A stretch of 64,000 nucleotides of DNA from Mucilaginibacter arboris (GTDB lineage Bacteria; Bacteroidota; Bacteroidia; Sphingobacteriales; Sphingobacteriaceae): positions 186,001 to 250,000 of the forward strand of contig NZ_WPIK01000002.1 of NCBI RefSeq assembly GCF_009754915.1, given 5' to 3'. Shown piece after piece: positions 1 to 7,664 of this stretch. The notes beneath the pieces are model-generated. The model did not search any database and was not told where the DNA came from. It saw only the letters and a list, made by a program, of their open reading frames with translations. The position numbers and the translations under genes were made by a program. Each line of letters opens with the position of its first letter. The stretch's first letter is position 1.

Positions 1-1
1 T

Positions 2-2647
2 TCCATAAAAAAATCTTTAAAAGCGGTTTTACATGCTGTTTTTATCGGTGTTTTTTTAGTGGCAAGTGCCAAAGCGCAAACTTCTTATGAGCTAAATTCC
101 GGCTGGAAATGTACCCAGGTTACTGAAGTTAAGGCAGATGGAATTGCCTTGTCCCAGCCAAATTCTGCTACCCAAAACTGGATGCCGGCCACCGTTCCCG
201 GAACAGTTTTAACCACGCTTCTGAACAATAAAAAAGTGCCCGATCCTTTTTACGGAATGAACAACGAGCGTATCAAGGACATCTATAATACAGGGCGAGA
301 TTATTATACCTATTGGTTTGTAAAGGATTTTGACGAAGCTGCACCAACAAATGGCCGTCAGGTTTATCTGAATTTCCGGGGAATTAATTACAGTGCCGAA
401 ATCTACCTGAACGGTAAAAAAGTAAACCCGAAAACGCATGTGGGCATGTTCTTGCGGGAATCTTACAACATCACTTCTTTTATCAATAAAAACGGAAAAA
501 ACCTTTTGGCGGTACTTGTTTACCCGCCAAACCCGGTTGGAAATCCGAACGGCGGACAAGGCGGCGACGGCCGGATTGCTAAAGGTGTTGGTTTGCAATA
601 TACTGCTGGCTGGGATTGGATCCAGCCAATGCGTGATCGTAATACCGGCATCTGGGATAAAGTTACAATTGAAAAAACCGGCGAAATCAACCTTAAAAAC
701 CCACATGTAATTACCCTGGTTCCTGGAGTTAGGAAGATTGCAGGAATACAGCAACCAGCAATTATCAAAGCCTCGGCAGAGCTGCAAAACCCAACAAATC
801 ATACGGTAAAAGGAGTATTACAATATGTGTTGGATGGCAGCACGGTTTCCAAATCGGTGGCCATTCAACCGCATACAACAACAGAAGTTTCGCTGGCAGA
901 TTTCAGCCTTAAAAATCCAAAGTTATGGTGGCCAAATGGTTACGGTCCGCAAAACTTGTACAACTTAAAAATGAGTTTTTTAGTTGGGGGAAGTGTTTCA
1001 GATCAGGAAAATGTTTCGGTTGGCGTAAGGGAAATTTCTTCGGAATGGAACACGGAAACGCATAGTCGGCAGATCAACGTAAATGGACAAAAAGTTTTTA
1101 TTAAAGGCGGCAACTGGATTATTTCGGATGCGATGCTTCGTTTTTCTGATGCCCGTTACGATGCGGAAGTTCATTTTCACCGCGATATGAACCTGAATTT
1201 AATACGGGTTTGGGGCGGTGCTTTGGTAGAACGGCCGGAATTTTATGCAGCCTGCGATAAATATGGCTTGCTGGTTTTCCAGGATTTCTGGATTTCGGGC
1301 GATGCAAACGGCAAATGGGTTGACCCGGCGAAAGCCGACGACCAATGGACACGCCGCAAATATCCGGACGATCATGCTTTGTACTTAAAATCCGTTTCCG
1401 ACCAGATCAAATTAGTTAGAAACCATGCTTCACTGGCCATCTGGTGCGGCGGAAACGAAATTACGCCCCCGGAAGATATTTTGCTGGCCGTTCGTGATAC
1501 GATCATGCCCAAACTGGATGGCACGCGCTGGTTTGTGGATTATTCCAACTCCGATAAAATGTCGTTAAACACAATGGGCGGCAATGGAGATGGCCCGTAC
1601 GGCATCCAGCCACTTTCTGCTTTTTGGGTAGATCGTACCTGGCCATTTAACTCCGAAGTTGGTTCAGTTGGTGTAAGTGATTATGAATCGCTGCAACGTT
1701 TCATTCCTGAAAAAAATATGGTTGCGCCGCAATATTCAGCCGAAAAGAAAAGCAGCAAAGTTGATTCTGTTTGGGATTATCATAAATATATCGGCTACGA
1801 TGCTTCCATAGACCCATACGGAAAAGCTGAAAGTGCAAAAGATTTTGCTGCGAAAGCACAATTGGTCAATTACGATCAATACCGCGCTTTGATGGAAGGT
1901 TTCAGTTCGCATATGTGGAGCTGGTACACAGGCACGATCATCTGGAAAACGCAAAACCCCTGGACGGCGATGCGCGGGCAGATGTACGATTATTACCTCG
2001 ACCCGAACGCTTGCTTGTACGGTTTGCATAGCGGAAGCGAACCTTTACATGTGATGTATAATCAATTTACCGGAATGGTTTCGGTGGTGAACAATACGTT
2101 CGAAACGAAGCGCGACCTGATGCTGACCGCAAGAACAATAGACATGAACGGTGCCGACAGTTTGCTTACACAGGTTTTTGTAGAAGCGCAGGCTTCATCC
2201 GTTAAGGGTTTTGTATCGCTAAAAAGAGTAGTGGAACGCCGGGCAAAAAGCAAAGGCGTATTTTTATGTCTGCAAATCTTTGACAAAAATAAAAATAAGC
2301 TGAGCGAAAACATCTACTGGCTGCCGGATGCAAATGGCAATCATTCGGGTTTGCAGAAACTGGCAGCTTCGCAATTGCAAACTTCCGCACAAAAATTAAA
2401 CAATGGCAAAATAGAAGTTACGTTAAGCAATCCGGCAAAAGCACCGATGGCTTTTTTTAACCGTTTATCATTAGTGGATGGTTCTACGCACAATCGGGTT
2501 TTGCCGGTTTTTTATTCGGATAACTATGTTTCCGTGCTTCCTGGCGAAACAAAAAAAATATTGGTAGAAAACGCATCAAAAATAAACAATCCGCAGCTTT
2601 CGGTAAGCGGCTGGAATTTGTCTGAACAATTTATTCATATCAACTAA
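2..2647 (+). CDS. GH2 beta-mannosidase, endo-beta-mannosidase-like (5' partial)
   Basis: This is a secreted GH2 enzyme, probably cleaving the Man-beta-1,4-GlcNAc bond of N-glycan cores. The frame is open to the first base of the window and the residues ahead of the first in-window start (GTG at 59) form a hydrophobic signal peptide ending in AKAQ, so the true start is upstream. Numbered from 59, the acid/base is E467 in WCGGNEITPPED and the nucleophile is E533 in FNSEVGSVG. The layout is an N-terminal jelly roll, an Ig-like domain, a TIM barrel (about 335-640) and C-terminal beta domains. The WxGGNE..PP motif resembles, from memory, plant mannosylglycoprotein endo-beta-mannosidase more than exo-beta-glucosaminidases. 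It ends 6 bp before the NagB-like gene, so the two are co-transcribed. The family is secure; endo versus exo action is inferred. Confidence 0.88.
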   Translation, partial: SIKKSLKAVLHAVFIGVFLVASAKAQTSYELNSGWKCTQVTEVKADGIALSQPNSATQNWMPATVPGTVLTTLLNNKKVPDPFYGMNNERIKDIYNTGRDYYTYWFVKDFDEAAPTNGRQVYLNFRGINYSAEIYLNGKKVNPKTHVGMFLRESYNITSFINKNGKNLLAVLVYPPNPVGNPNGGQGGDGRIAKGVGLQYTAGWDWIQPMRDRNTGIWDKVTIEKTGEINLKNPHVITLVPGVRKIAGIQQPAIIKASAELQNPTNHTVKGVLQYVLDGSTVSKSVAIQPHTTTEVSLADFSLKNPKLWWPNGYGPQNLYNLKMSFLVGGSVSDQENVSVGVREISSEWNTETHSRQINVNGQKVFIKGGNWIISDAMLRFSDARYDAEVHFHRDMNLNLIRVWGGALVERPEFYAACDKYGLLVFQDFWISGDANGKWVDPAKADDQWTRRKYPDDHALYLKSVSDQIKLVRNHASLAIWCGGNEITPPEDILLAVRDTIMPKLDGTRWFVDYSNSDKMSLNTMGGNGDGPYGIQPLSAFWVDRTWPFNSEVGSVGVSDYESLQRFIPEKNMVAPQYSAEKKSSKVDSVWDYHKYIGYDASIDPYGKAESAKDFAAKAQLVNYDQYRALMEGFSSHMWSWYTGTIIWKTQNPWTAMRGQMYDYYLDPNACLYGLHSGSEPLHVMYNQFTGMVSVVNNTFETKRDLMLTARTIDMNGADSLLTQVFVEAQASSVKGFVSLKRVVERRAKSKGVFLCLQIFDKNKNKLSENIYWLPDANGNHSGLQKLAASQLQTSAQKLNNGKIEVTLSNPAKAPMAFFNRLSLVDGSTHNRVLPVFYSDNYVSVLPGETKKILVENASKINNPQLSVSGWNLSEQFIHIN

Positions 2648-2653
2648 TATATT

Positions 2654-4573
2654 ATGGCCCGTTTAAATTTATTGGAAGAGACCAGGTACGAGAAGCTGCC
2701 GGTAACGGTTTATCCTGATGCTTCTTTTGCTTCTAAAAAAGTAGCGAAAAGGATCGCCAATCTGATCATCGCAAAAAATGAAAAAGGTGAAAAAACGATT
2801 TTAGGACTGGCAACCGGCGCTACGCCAATTAAAGTTTATGCCGAACTGATCCGGCTGCACCGCGAAGAAGGTTTGAGCTTTGAAAACGTGATTACCTTTA
2901 ACCTGGACGAATATTATCCGATGAAACCAGACGCGGCGCAGAGTTATGTGACGTTCATGAACGAAAACCTGTTCGACCATATCGACATCAAAAAGGAAAA
3001 TATCCATATTCCGGACGGAACGCTAAAACAGGAAAATGTGGCCGCTTTTTGTCTGGAATACGAAAAAAAGATCAGCAGTTATGGCGGCCTGGATTTACAG
3101 GTTTTAGGGATCGGCCGTACCGGGCATATCGGATTTAACGAACCGGGCTCGGCGCCAAACTCAGGAACAAGGTTGGTTACCTTAGATGATTTGACGAGAA
3201 GGGATGCTTCCCATGATTTTGGAGGAAAAGAAAATGTGCCGGTAAAGGCTATTACGATGGGTATCGGAACGATTTTTAAAGCACGGGAAATCATTTTGAT
3301 GGCCTGGAACTATAAAAAGGCATCGATCATCAAAAAAGCAGTGGAAGGGGAAATTTCTTCGGATGTTCCGGCCACTTACCTGCAGCTTTCAGAAAATGTA
3401 GAATTTGTGCTGGATGAAGAAGCAGCCGCAGAACTGACCCGTTTTAACACGCCTTGGCTGGTTAAAGATTGCGTATGGACAGACAAGCTGATCAAAAAAG
3501 CAGTGATCTGGCTGGCTGGTACGGTACAAAAACCGGTTTTAAAACTAACCGAAGAAGATTACAACAACCACGGTATGGCACAACTGGCTACAGAAAAAGG
3601 ACCGGTTTACAACATTAATATTGATATTTTTAACCAGGTACAGCATACCATTACCGGCTGGCCGGGCGGCAAACCAAATGCTGATGACAGCCAGCGGCCG
3701 GAGCGTGCCGAACCGGCAAAAAAACGGGTAATTGTATTTTCGCCGCACCCGGACGACGATGTGATTTCGGTTGGCGGGACTTTTATCCGTTTGGTTGACC
3801 AGGGGCATGATGTTCACGTAGCTTATCAAACTTCAGGCAACAACGCGGTTTGGGATGATGATGCCTTGCGTTTTGTGGAGTTTGCCATTGATTTTGCCAA
3901 AAGCCAGGGTGAAGAACCATCCAAACTGGAAGGATTGTATGACAGCATGCGCACTTTCTCCCAAAATAAACTACCTAACGAAGCTGACCCGCAGGAAATG
4001 AAAACGGTAAAAGGGCTGATCCGCAAAGGCGAAGCTATTGCCGGGGCACGTTTTGCCGGCGTTCCCGATGACCATATCCACTTTATGGACCTGCCTTTTT
4101 ATGACCGCTCTAAGGTTCAGAAAAACGTGAGCTATGAAGATGATATTCAGGAAACGATGAAATTACTTCGGGAAGTGCAGCCGCACCAGATCTTTGCTGC
4201 CGGGGATTTTGCCGATCCGCACGGCACACACAAAATCTGTTTCAATATTATGGTTGAAGCTTTAAAACGATTGAAAACTGAAGAGTGGACTAAAAACTGC
4301 TGGATCTGGCTGTACCGTGGGGCATGGCATGAGTTTGAAACGCATGAGATCGAAATGGCCGTTCCGCTTTCGCCGCAGGAAGTAATCCGCAAACGATTGG
4401 CTATTTACAAGCACCAGTCGCAAAAAGATTTACCGGTTTTCCCGGGCGATGATGCCAGGGAGTTCTGGGTGCGGGCAGAAGACCGCAACCGTGAAACAGC
4501 TTGTGCTTATGATAAGCTCGGCATGGCAGAATATGAAGCCATGGAAGCTTTTGTAAGGTATAGATTAGATTAA
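2654..4573 (+). CDS. NagB-like glucosamine-6-phosphate deaminase fused to PIG-L/LmbE domain
   Basis: A cytoplasmic two-domain protein of 639 residues. The N-terminal half is a NagB/6-phosphogluconolactonase fold with LATGATP near 55, NLDEYYPM (D85) and GIGRTGHIGFNEPG (H158, E163). The C-terminal half begins near 355 with the PIG-L/LmbE deacetylase motif SPHPDDD (H365, D367, D368). Where E. coli NagB has NDGH, with the ring-opening Asp, this protein has RTGH, so T156 replaces that Asp. Long fusions like this (about 640-660 residues) are known in Bacteroidota and annotated as NagB-like. Placement between an endo-beta-mannosidase-like gene and a sugar permease suggests handling of GlcNAc or GlcN phosphates. 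Whether deamination, N-deacetylation or both occur is not settled by sequence. No signal peptide is seen. Confidence 0.85.
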   Translation: MARLNLLEETRYEKLPVTVYPDASFASKKVAKRIANLIIAKNEKGEKTILGLATGATPIKVYAELIRLHREEGLSFENVITFNLDEYYPMKPDAAQSYVTFMNENLFDHIDIKKENIHIPDGTLKQENVAAFCLEYEKKISSYGGLDLQVLGIGRTGHIGFNEPGSAPNSGTRLVTLDDLTRRDASHDFGGKENVPVKAITMGIGTIFKAREIILMAWNYKKASIIKKAVEGEISSDVPATYLQLSENVEFVLDEEAAAELTRFNTPWLVKDCVWTDKLIKKAVIWLAGTVQKPVLKLTEEDYNNHGMAQLATEKGPVYNINIDIFNQVQHTITGWPGGKPNADDSQRPERAEPAKKRVIVFSPHPDDDVISVGGTFIRLVDQGHDVHVAYQTSGNNAVWDDDALRFVEFAIDFAKSQGEEPSKLEGLYDSMRTFSQNKLPNEADPQEMKTVKGLIRKGEAIAGARFAGVPDDHIHFMDLPFYDRSKVQKNVSYEDDIQETMKLLREVQPHQIFAAGDFADPHGTHKICFNIMVEALKRLKTEEWTKNCWIWLYRGAWHEFETHEIEMAVPLSPQEVIRKRLAIYKHQSQKDLPVFPGDDAREFWVRAEDRNRETACAYDKLGMAEYEAMEAFVRYRLD

Positions 4574-4604
4574 TACCGGTAAAAACAGTATTGAACAAAC
4601 CCGG

Positions 4605-4697
4605 CTGTTATTTCGACGATAGGAGAGATCTTCATCAAAGCGAAAGGGAAACCTTGTATTATTTGAAGAAGATTTCTCCCGGCGGTCGAAATGACAG
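4605..4697. repeat. Imperfect inverted repeat (dispersed Bacteroidota-type hairpin)
   Basis: The left arm 4605-4633 (CTGTTATTTCGAC...GAGATCTTC) pairs imperfectly with the right arm 4668-4697 (GAAGATTTCTCC...GTCGAAATGACAG). A short echo, GAAATGACAGC, follows. From memory, sequences like GTCATTTCGACC..GGGAGAAATCT are abundant between genes in Sphingobacteriales. It sits between the NagB-like gene and the MFS gene and may form an mRNA hairpin; no T-run follows. Confidence 0.6.
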
Positions 4698-4737
4698 CGA
4701 AAGTTGAAATGACAGCAGAAGGCATAATGAATTAGTA

Positions 4738-4761
4738 ATGCTTCTTTTATCAACCTAAAAA
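4738..4761. repeat. Solitary half of the ATGCTTCTTTTATCACC repeat
   Basis: A single half copy of the inverted-repeat family that fills later intergenic regions, here with one extra A (ATGCTTCTTTTATCAACC). No partner arm is seen before the MFS start 25 bp downstream. It is the only clear copy in the N-glycan block. Confidence 0.6.
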
Positions 4762-4785
4762 CAGTAAACCCTAACTCTTTTTAAA

Positions 4786-6111
4786 ATGACAAATGTTACC
4801 AGTCCGGCCTTAGCAGGAAGTATCAAGCCGGATAAAAGTTCTAATGCTATCCTGATCATCGGGGCCTTATTCTTCATTTTCGGTTTTGTAACCTGGATGA
4901 ACTCCGTTTTGATCCCTTACTTAAAGCTGGCCTGCGAGCTTAATAATTTTGAATCCTACCTGGTAGCATTTTCATTTTATATTTCTTACCTGGTGATGGC
5001 CATTCCATCCGCCTGGCTGCTGAAAAAAACAGGTTTTAAGAATGGTATGTCCGTTGGGCTGGCCATTATGGCCGTTGGTGCTTTAATTTTTATTCCGGCA
5101 GCTTTAAGCAGAACGTACATACTGTTTTTATTAGGCTTATTTGTTCAGGGAACGGGTTTGGCCGTTTTGCAAACGGCATCCAATCCCTACATTACTATTT
5201 TGGGACCGATAGAAAGCGCTGCCAAACGCATCAGTATTATGGGTATCTGCAATAAAATTGCGGGCGCTATTGCCCCGATTGTATTAGGGGCGATCACTTT
5301 AAAAGATGCAGACGGTTTAAAAGCAAGGTTAGTTTCGATGCCTGCAGCACAAAAAGTTACAGAGTTGAATGAACTGGCCCATCGCGTAATTACACCTTAT
5401 ATCGTTATTGTGATCATTCTGGTCATCCTGGCCATTCTGATCTCGTTTTCCACATTGCCCGAAATTGATACCGACCATGAAAATGAAAACGTTGCTGCTG
5501 CCAATACCGGTAAAACCAGCATCTTCCAGTTCCCGCATTTACTGCTGGGTGTGTTAACCTTGTTCTTATATGTTGGGGTAGAGGTTTTGGCCGGAGATTC
5601 GATCATCAGCTACGGAGCAAGCCAGGGCATTCCTTTATCTACGGCAAAATTCTTTACCACCTGTACTTTGCTTGGGATGACTATCGGTTATATCACCGGC
5701 ATTATTTGTATCCCGAAATATTTCAGGCAGGAAAAAGCGCTGAAAGTATCCGCTGTACTGGGCGTTATTTTTTCGCTGGTTGCTATTTTTACTACCGGAT
5801 ATATTTCCGTTCTGTTCATCGCCTTGCTTGGCCTGGCCAATTCATTATTGTGGCCCGCCATCTGGCCGCTGGCTATTGCCGGCCTGGGCAGGTTTACCAA
5901 AATTGGTTCTTCTTTTATGATCATGGCTATCGGCGGCGGCGCTTTGATCCCTTTGGCTTATGGCCGCCTGGCCGATATAGTTAACCCCAGCCATGCTTAC
6001 TGGATACTCGTCCCATGTTATTTGTTTATCTTGTTTTATGGGATAAAAGGCCATAAAATTGGTGTTTCACCTAATGTAAAAGTTGCTGATGTTTACCCGG
6101 TTTCAGAATAG
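4786..6111 (+). CDS. Sugar MFS transporter, FucP family
   Basis: An inner-membrane sugar:H+ symporter of 441 residues with about 12 hydrophobic segments. The first helix region carries FGFVTWMNSVLIPYL, typical of the FucP/glucose-galactose/NagP branch of the major facilitator superfamily. Helix-loop segments such as SFYISYLVMAIPSAWLLKK and LQTASNPYITILGP are family-typical. It lies 212 bp after the NagB-like gene and 23 bp before the GH125 gene. In this neighbourhood the cargo is probably GlcNAc or mannose released in the periplasm, as for NagP-type permeases; substrate is inferred from context only. Confidence 0.85.
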   Translation: MTNVTSPALAGSIKPDKSSNAILIIGALFFIFGFVTWMNSVLIPYLKLACELNNFESYLVAFSFYISYLVMAIPSAWLLKKTGFKNGMSVGLAIMAVGALIFIPAALSRTYILFLLGLFVQGTGLAVLQTASNPYITILGPIESAAKRISIMGICNKIAGAIAPIVLGAITLKDADGLKARLVSMPAAQKVTELNELAHRVITPYIVIVIILVILAILISFSTLPEIDTDHENENVAAANTGKTSIFQFPHLLLGVLTLFLYVGVEVLAGDSIISYGASQGIPLSTAKFFTTCTLLGMTIGYITGIICIPKYFRQEKALKVSAVLGVIFSLVAIFTTGYISVLFIALLGLANSLLWPAIWPLAIAGLGRFTKIGSSFMIMAIGGGALIPLAYGRLADIVNPSHAYWILVPCYLFILFYGIKGHKIGVSPNVKVADVYPVSE

Positions 6112-6134
6112 CCTGTCGTAATTTATTTTTTAGT

Positions 6135-7556
6135 ATGAAAAGAAGTACGTTTTTACAGCAGGCAGGTTTGTTATCTGCCGGATTGATATTTAATAAAAAC
6201 CTGTTTGCCTCTGGTATTGAATATAAGAGTTTAAGGCCGGCCTTAGCTAAAAGAAACTTTACCAGTAAGGCTGTTGAAGAGGCCATTGTACAGTTCAAAT
6301 CAAAAGTTAAAGACCCGGAACTGGGCTGGCTTTTTGAGAACTGCTTCCCGAACACCTTAGATACCACCGTTTTTTATGCCATAAAAGAAGCACGGCCGGA
6401 TACGTATGTGATCACCGGCGACATCGATGCCATGTGGCTGCGCGACAGTTGTGCCCAGGTTTGGCCTTATCTTCCTTTCGTTAAAAAAGACGAAAAGCTG
6501 CGGCAACTGATCGCCGGGGTGATCAACCGGCAAACGCATTGTGTTTTGGAAGACCCTTATGCCAATGCTTTTTATAAAGACGATACGAAGGTAAGCGAAT
6601 GGAAAAGTGACTATACCACGATGAAGCCCGGCATACATGAGCGTAAATTTGAAATCGATTCGCTTTGTTATCCCATCCGCCTGGCGCACCGTTACTGGAA
6701 AGAAACCGGCGATACCAAGCCTTTTGATGCAAATTGGAAAAAAGCAGTTGAACTGATCCTGCAAACGTTTAAAGAGCAGCAGCGCAAAACCAGCCGCGGC
6801 CCTTATCATTTCCAGCGCAATACCCATACCCCGACAGACACCCTTCCGATGGGCGGTTATGGTTTCCCGGTAAAACCAAACGGACTGATTTGCTCGATGT
6901 TCCGTCCTAGCGATGACGCTACGATCTATCCGTATCTGATTCCGTCCAACTTTTTTGCAGTCATCAGCCTAAAACAAGCTGCTGAAATAGTGGATGCTGT
7001 TTTTAAGGATGAAAAATTAACATTGGATTTAAAAAGTTTAGCTGAAGAGGTAGGAGACGCTTTGCAAAAACATGCTGTTGCAGAACATCCGGATTTTGGA
7101 AAGATCTATGCTTTTGAAGTAGATGGTTTTGGCAATAAAAGTTTAATGGACGATGCCAATATCCCAAGTTTGCTGGCGCTGCCTTATCTGGATGCGGTTT
7201 CGGTATCCGATCCGGTTTATCAGAACACGCGGAAATTTGTATTGTCTAACAGCAATCCGTTTTTTTACCGGGGAAAAACAGCAGAAGGCATAGGAGGGCC
7301 GCATGTAGGAAAAGACGGCATGATCTGGCCGCTCAGCATAATTGCACGCGGCTTAACGAGCACAAACGATGAGGAAATTAAACATTGCATCAGGATGCTG
7401 AAAGCGAACCATGCCGGCACAGGTTTTATGCACGAATCTTTTAACAAAGATAATCCGGCAGATTTTACAAGAAGCTGGTTTGCCTGGGCCAATACTATTT
7501 TTGGCGAGTTTTTGTGGGAAACCTATCAGCAAAAGCCACAGTTGCTCCATGTATAA
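6135..7556 (+). CDS. GH125 exo-alpha-1,6-mannosidase
   Basis: A metal-independent exo-alpha-1,6-mannosidase of the (alpha/alpha)6-barrel family GH125, 473 residues, the usual length. Recognisable blocks are FENCFPNTLDTTV near 60, TGDIDAMWLRDS (94-105), MGGYGFPVKPNGLICSMFRP near 240, SDDATIYPYLIPSNFF and the C-terminal TRSWFAWANTIFGEFLWE. The N-terminus (MKRSTFLQQAGLLSAGLIF) looks like an export signal, somewhat Tat-like but without a clean twin arginine. GH125 enzymes remove alpha-1,6-linked mannose from N-glycans, complementing GH92 and GH2 in this block. A strong terminator follows the stop codon. Confidence 0.9.
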   Translation: MKRSTFLQQAGLLSAGLIFNKNLFASGIEYKSLRPALAKRNFTSKAVEEAIVQFKSKVKDPELGWLFENCFPNTLDTTVFYAIKEARPDTYVITGDIDAMWLRDSCAQVWPYLPFVKKDEKLRQLIAGVINRQTHCVLEDPYANAFYKDDTKVSEWKSDYTTMKPGIHERKFEIDSLCYPIRLAHRYWKETGDTKPFDANWKKAVELILQTFKEQQRKTSRGPYHFQRNTHTPTDTLPMGGYGFPVKPNGLICSMFRPSDDATIYPYLIPSNFFAVISLKQAAEIVDAVFKDEKLTLDLKSLAEEVGDALQKHAVAEHPDFGKIYAFEVDGFGNKSLMDDANIPSLLALPYLDAVSVSDPVYQNTRKFVLSNSNPFFYRGKTAEGIGGPHVGKDGMIWPLSIIARGLTSTNDEEIKHCIRMLKANHAGTGFMHESFNKDNPADFTRSWFAWANTIFGEFLWETYQQKPQLLHV

Positions 7557-7561
7557 TTTAC

Positions 7562-7601
7562 CCTGGTAAAAGAAGCATGCTTCTTTTACCAGGCTTTTTT
7601 T
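7562..7601 (+). terminator. Intrinsic terminator made of a perfect 32-bp palindrome
   Basis: 7562-7593 is a perfect palindrome, CCTGGTAAAAGAAGC/ATGC-centred, giving a stem of at least 14 bp, followed by C and seven T (7595-7601). It starts 5 bp after the GH125 stop and should end the GH2-GH125 transcript. The stem sequence GGTAAAAGAAGCAT is the same as the inner arm of the repeat family found from 13 kb onward, but with the two halves joined back to back. Confidence 0.85.
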
Positions 7602-7664
7602 GTTGCGTTAAATTTTTCCGGTAGCTGAAGTGTTTTTTAACCGGTCATCAATATAAAACCTATT

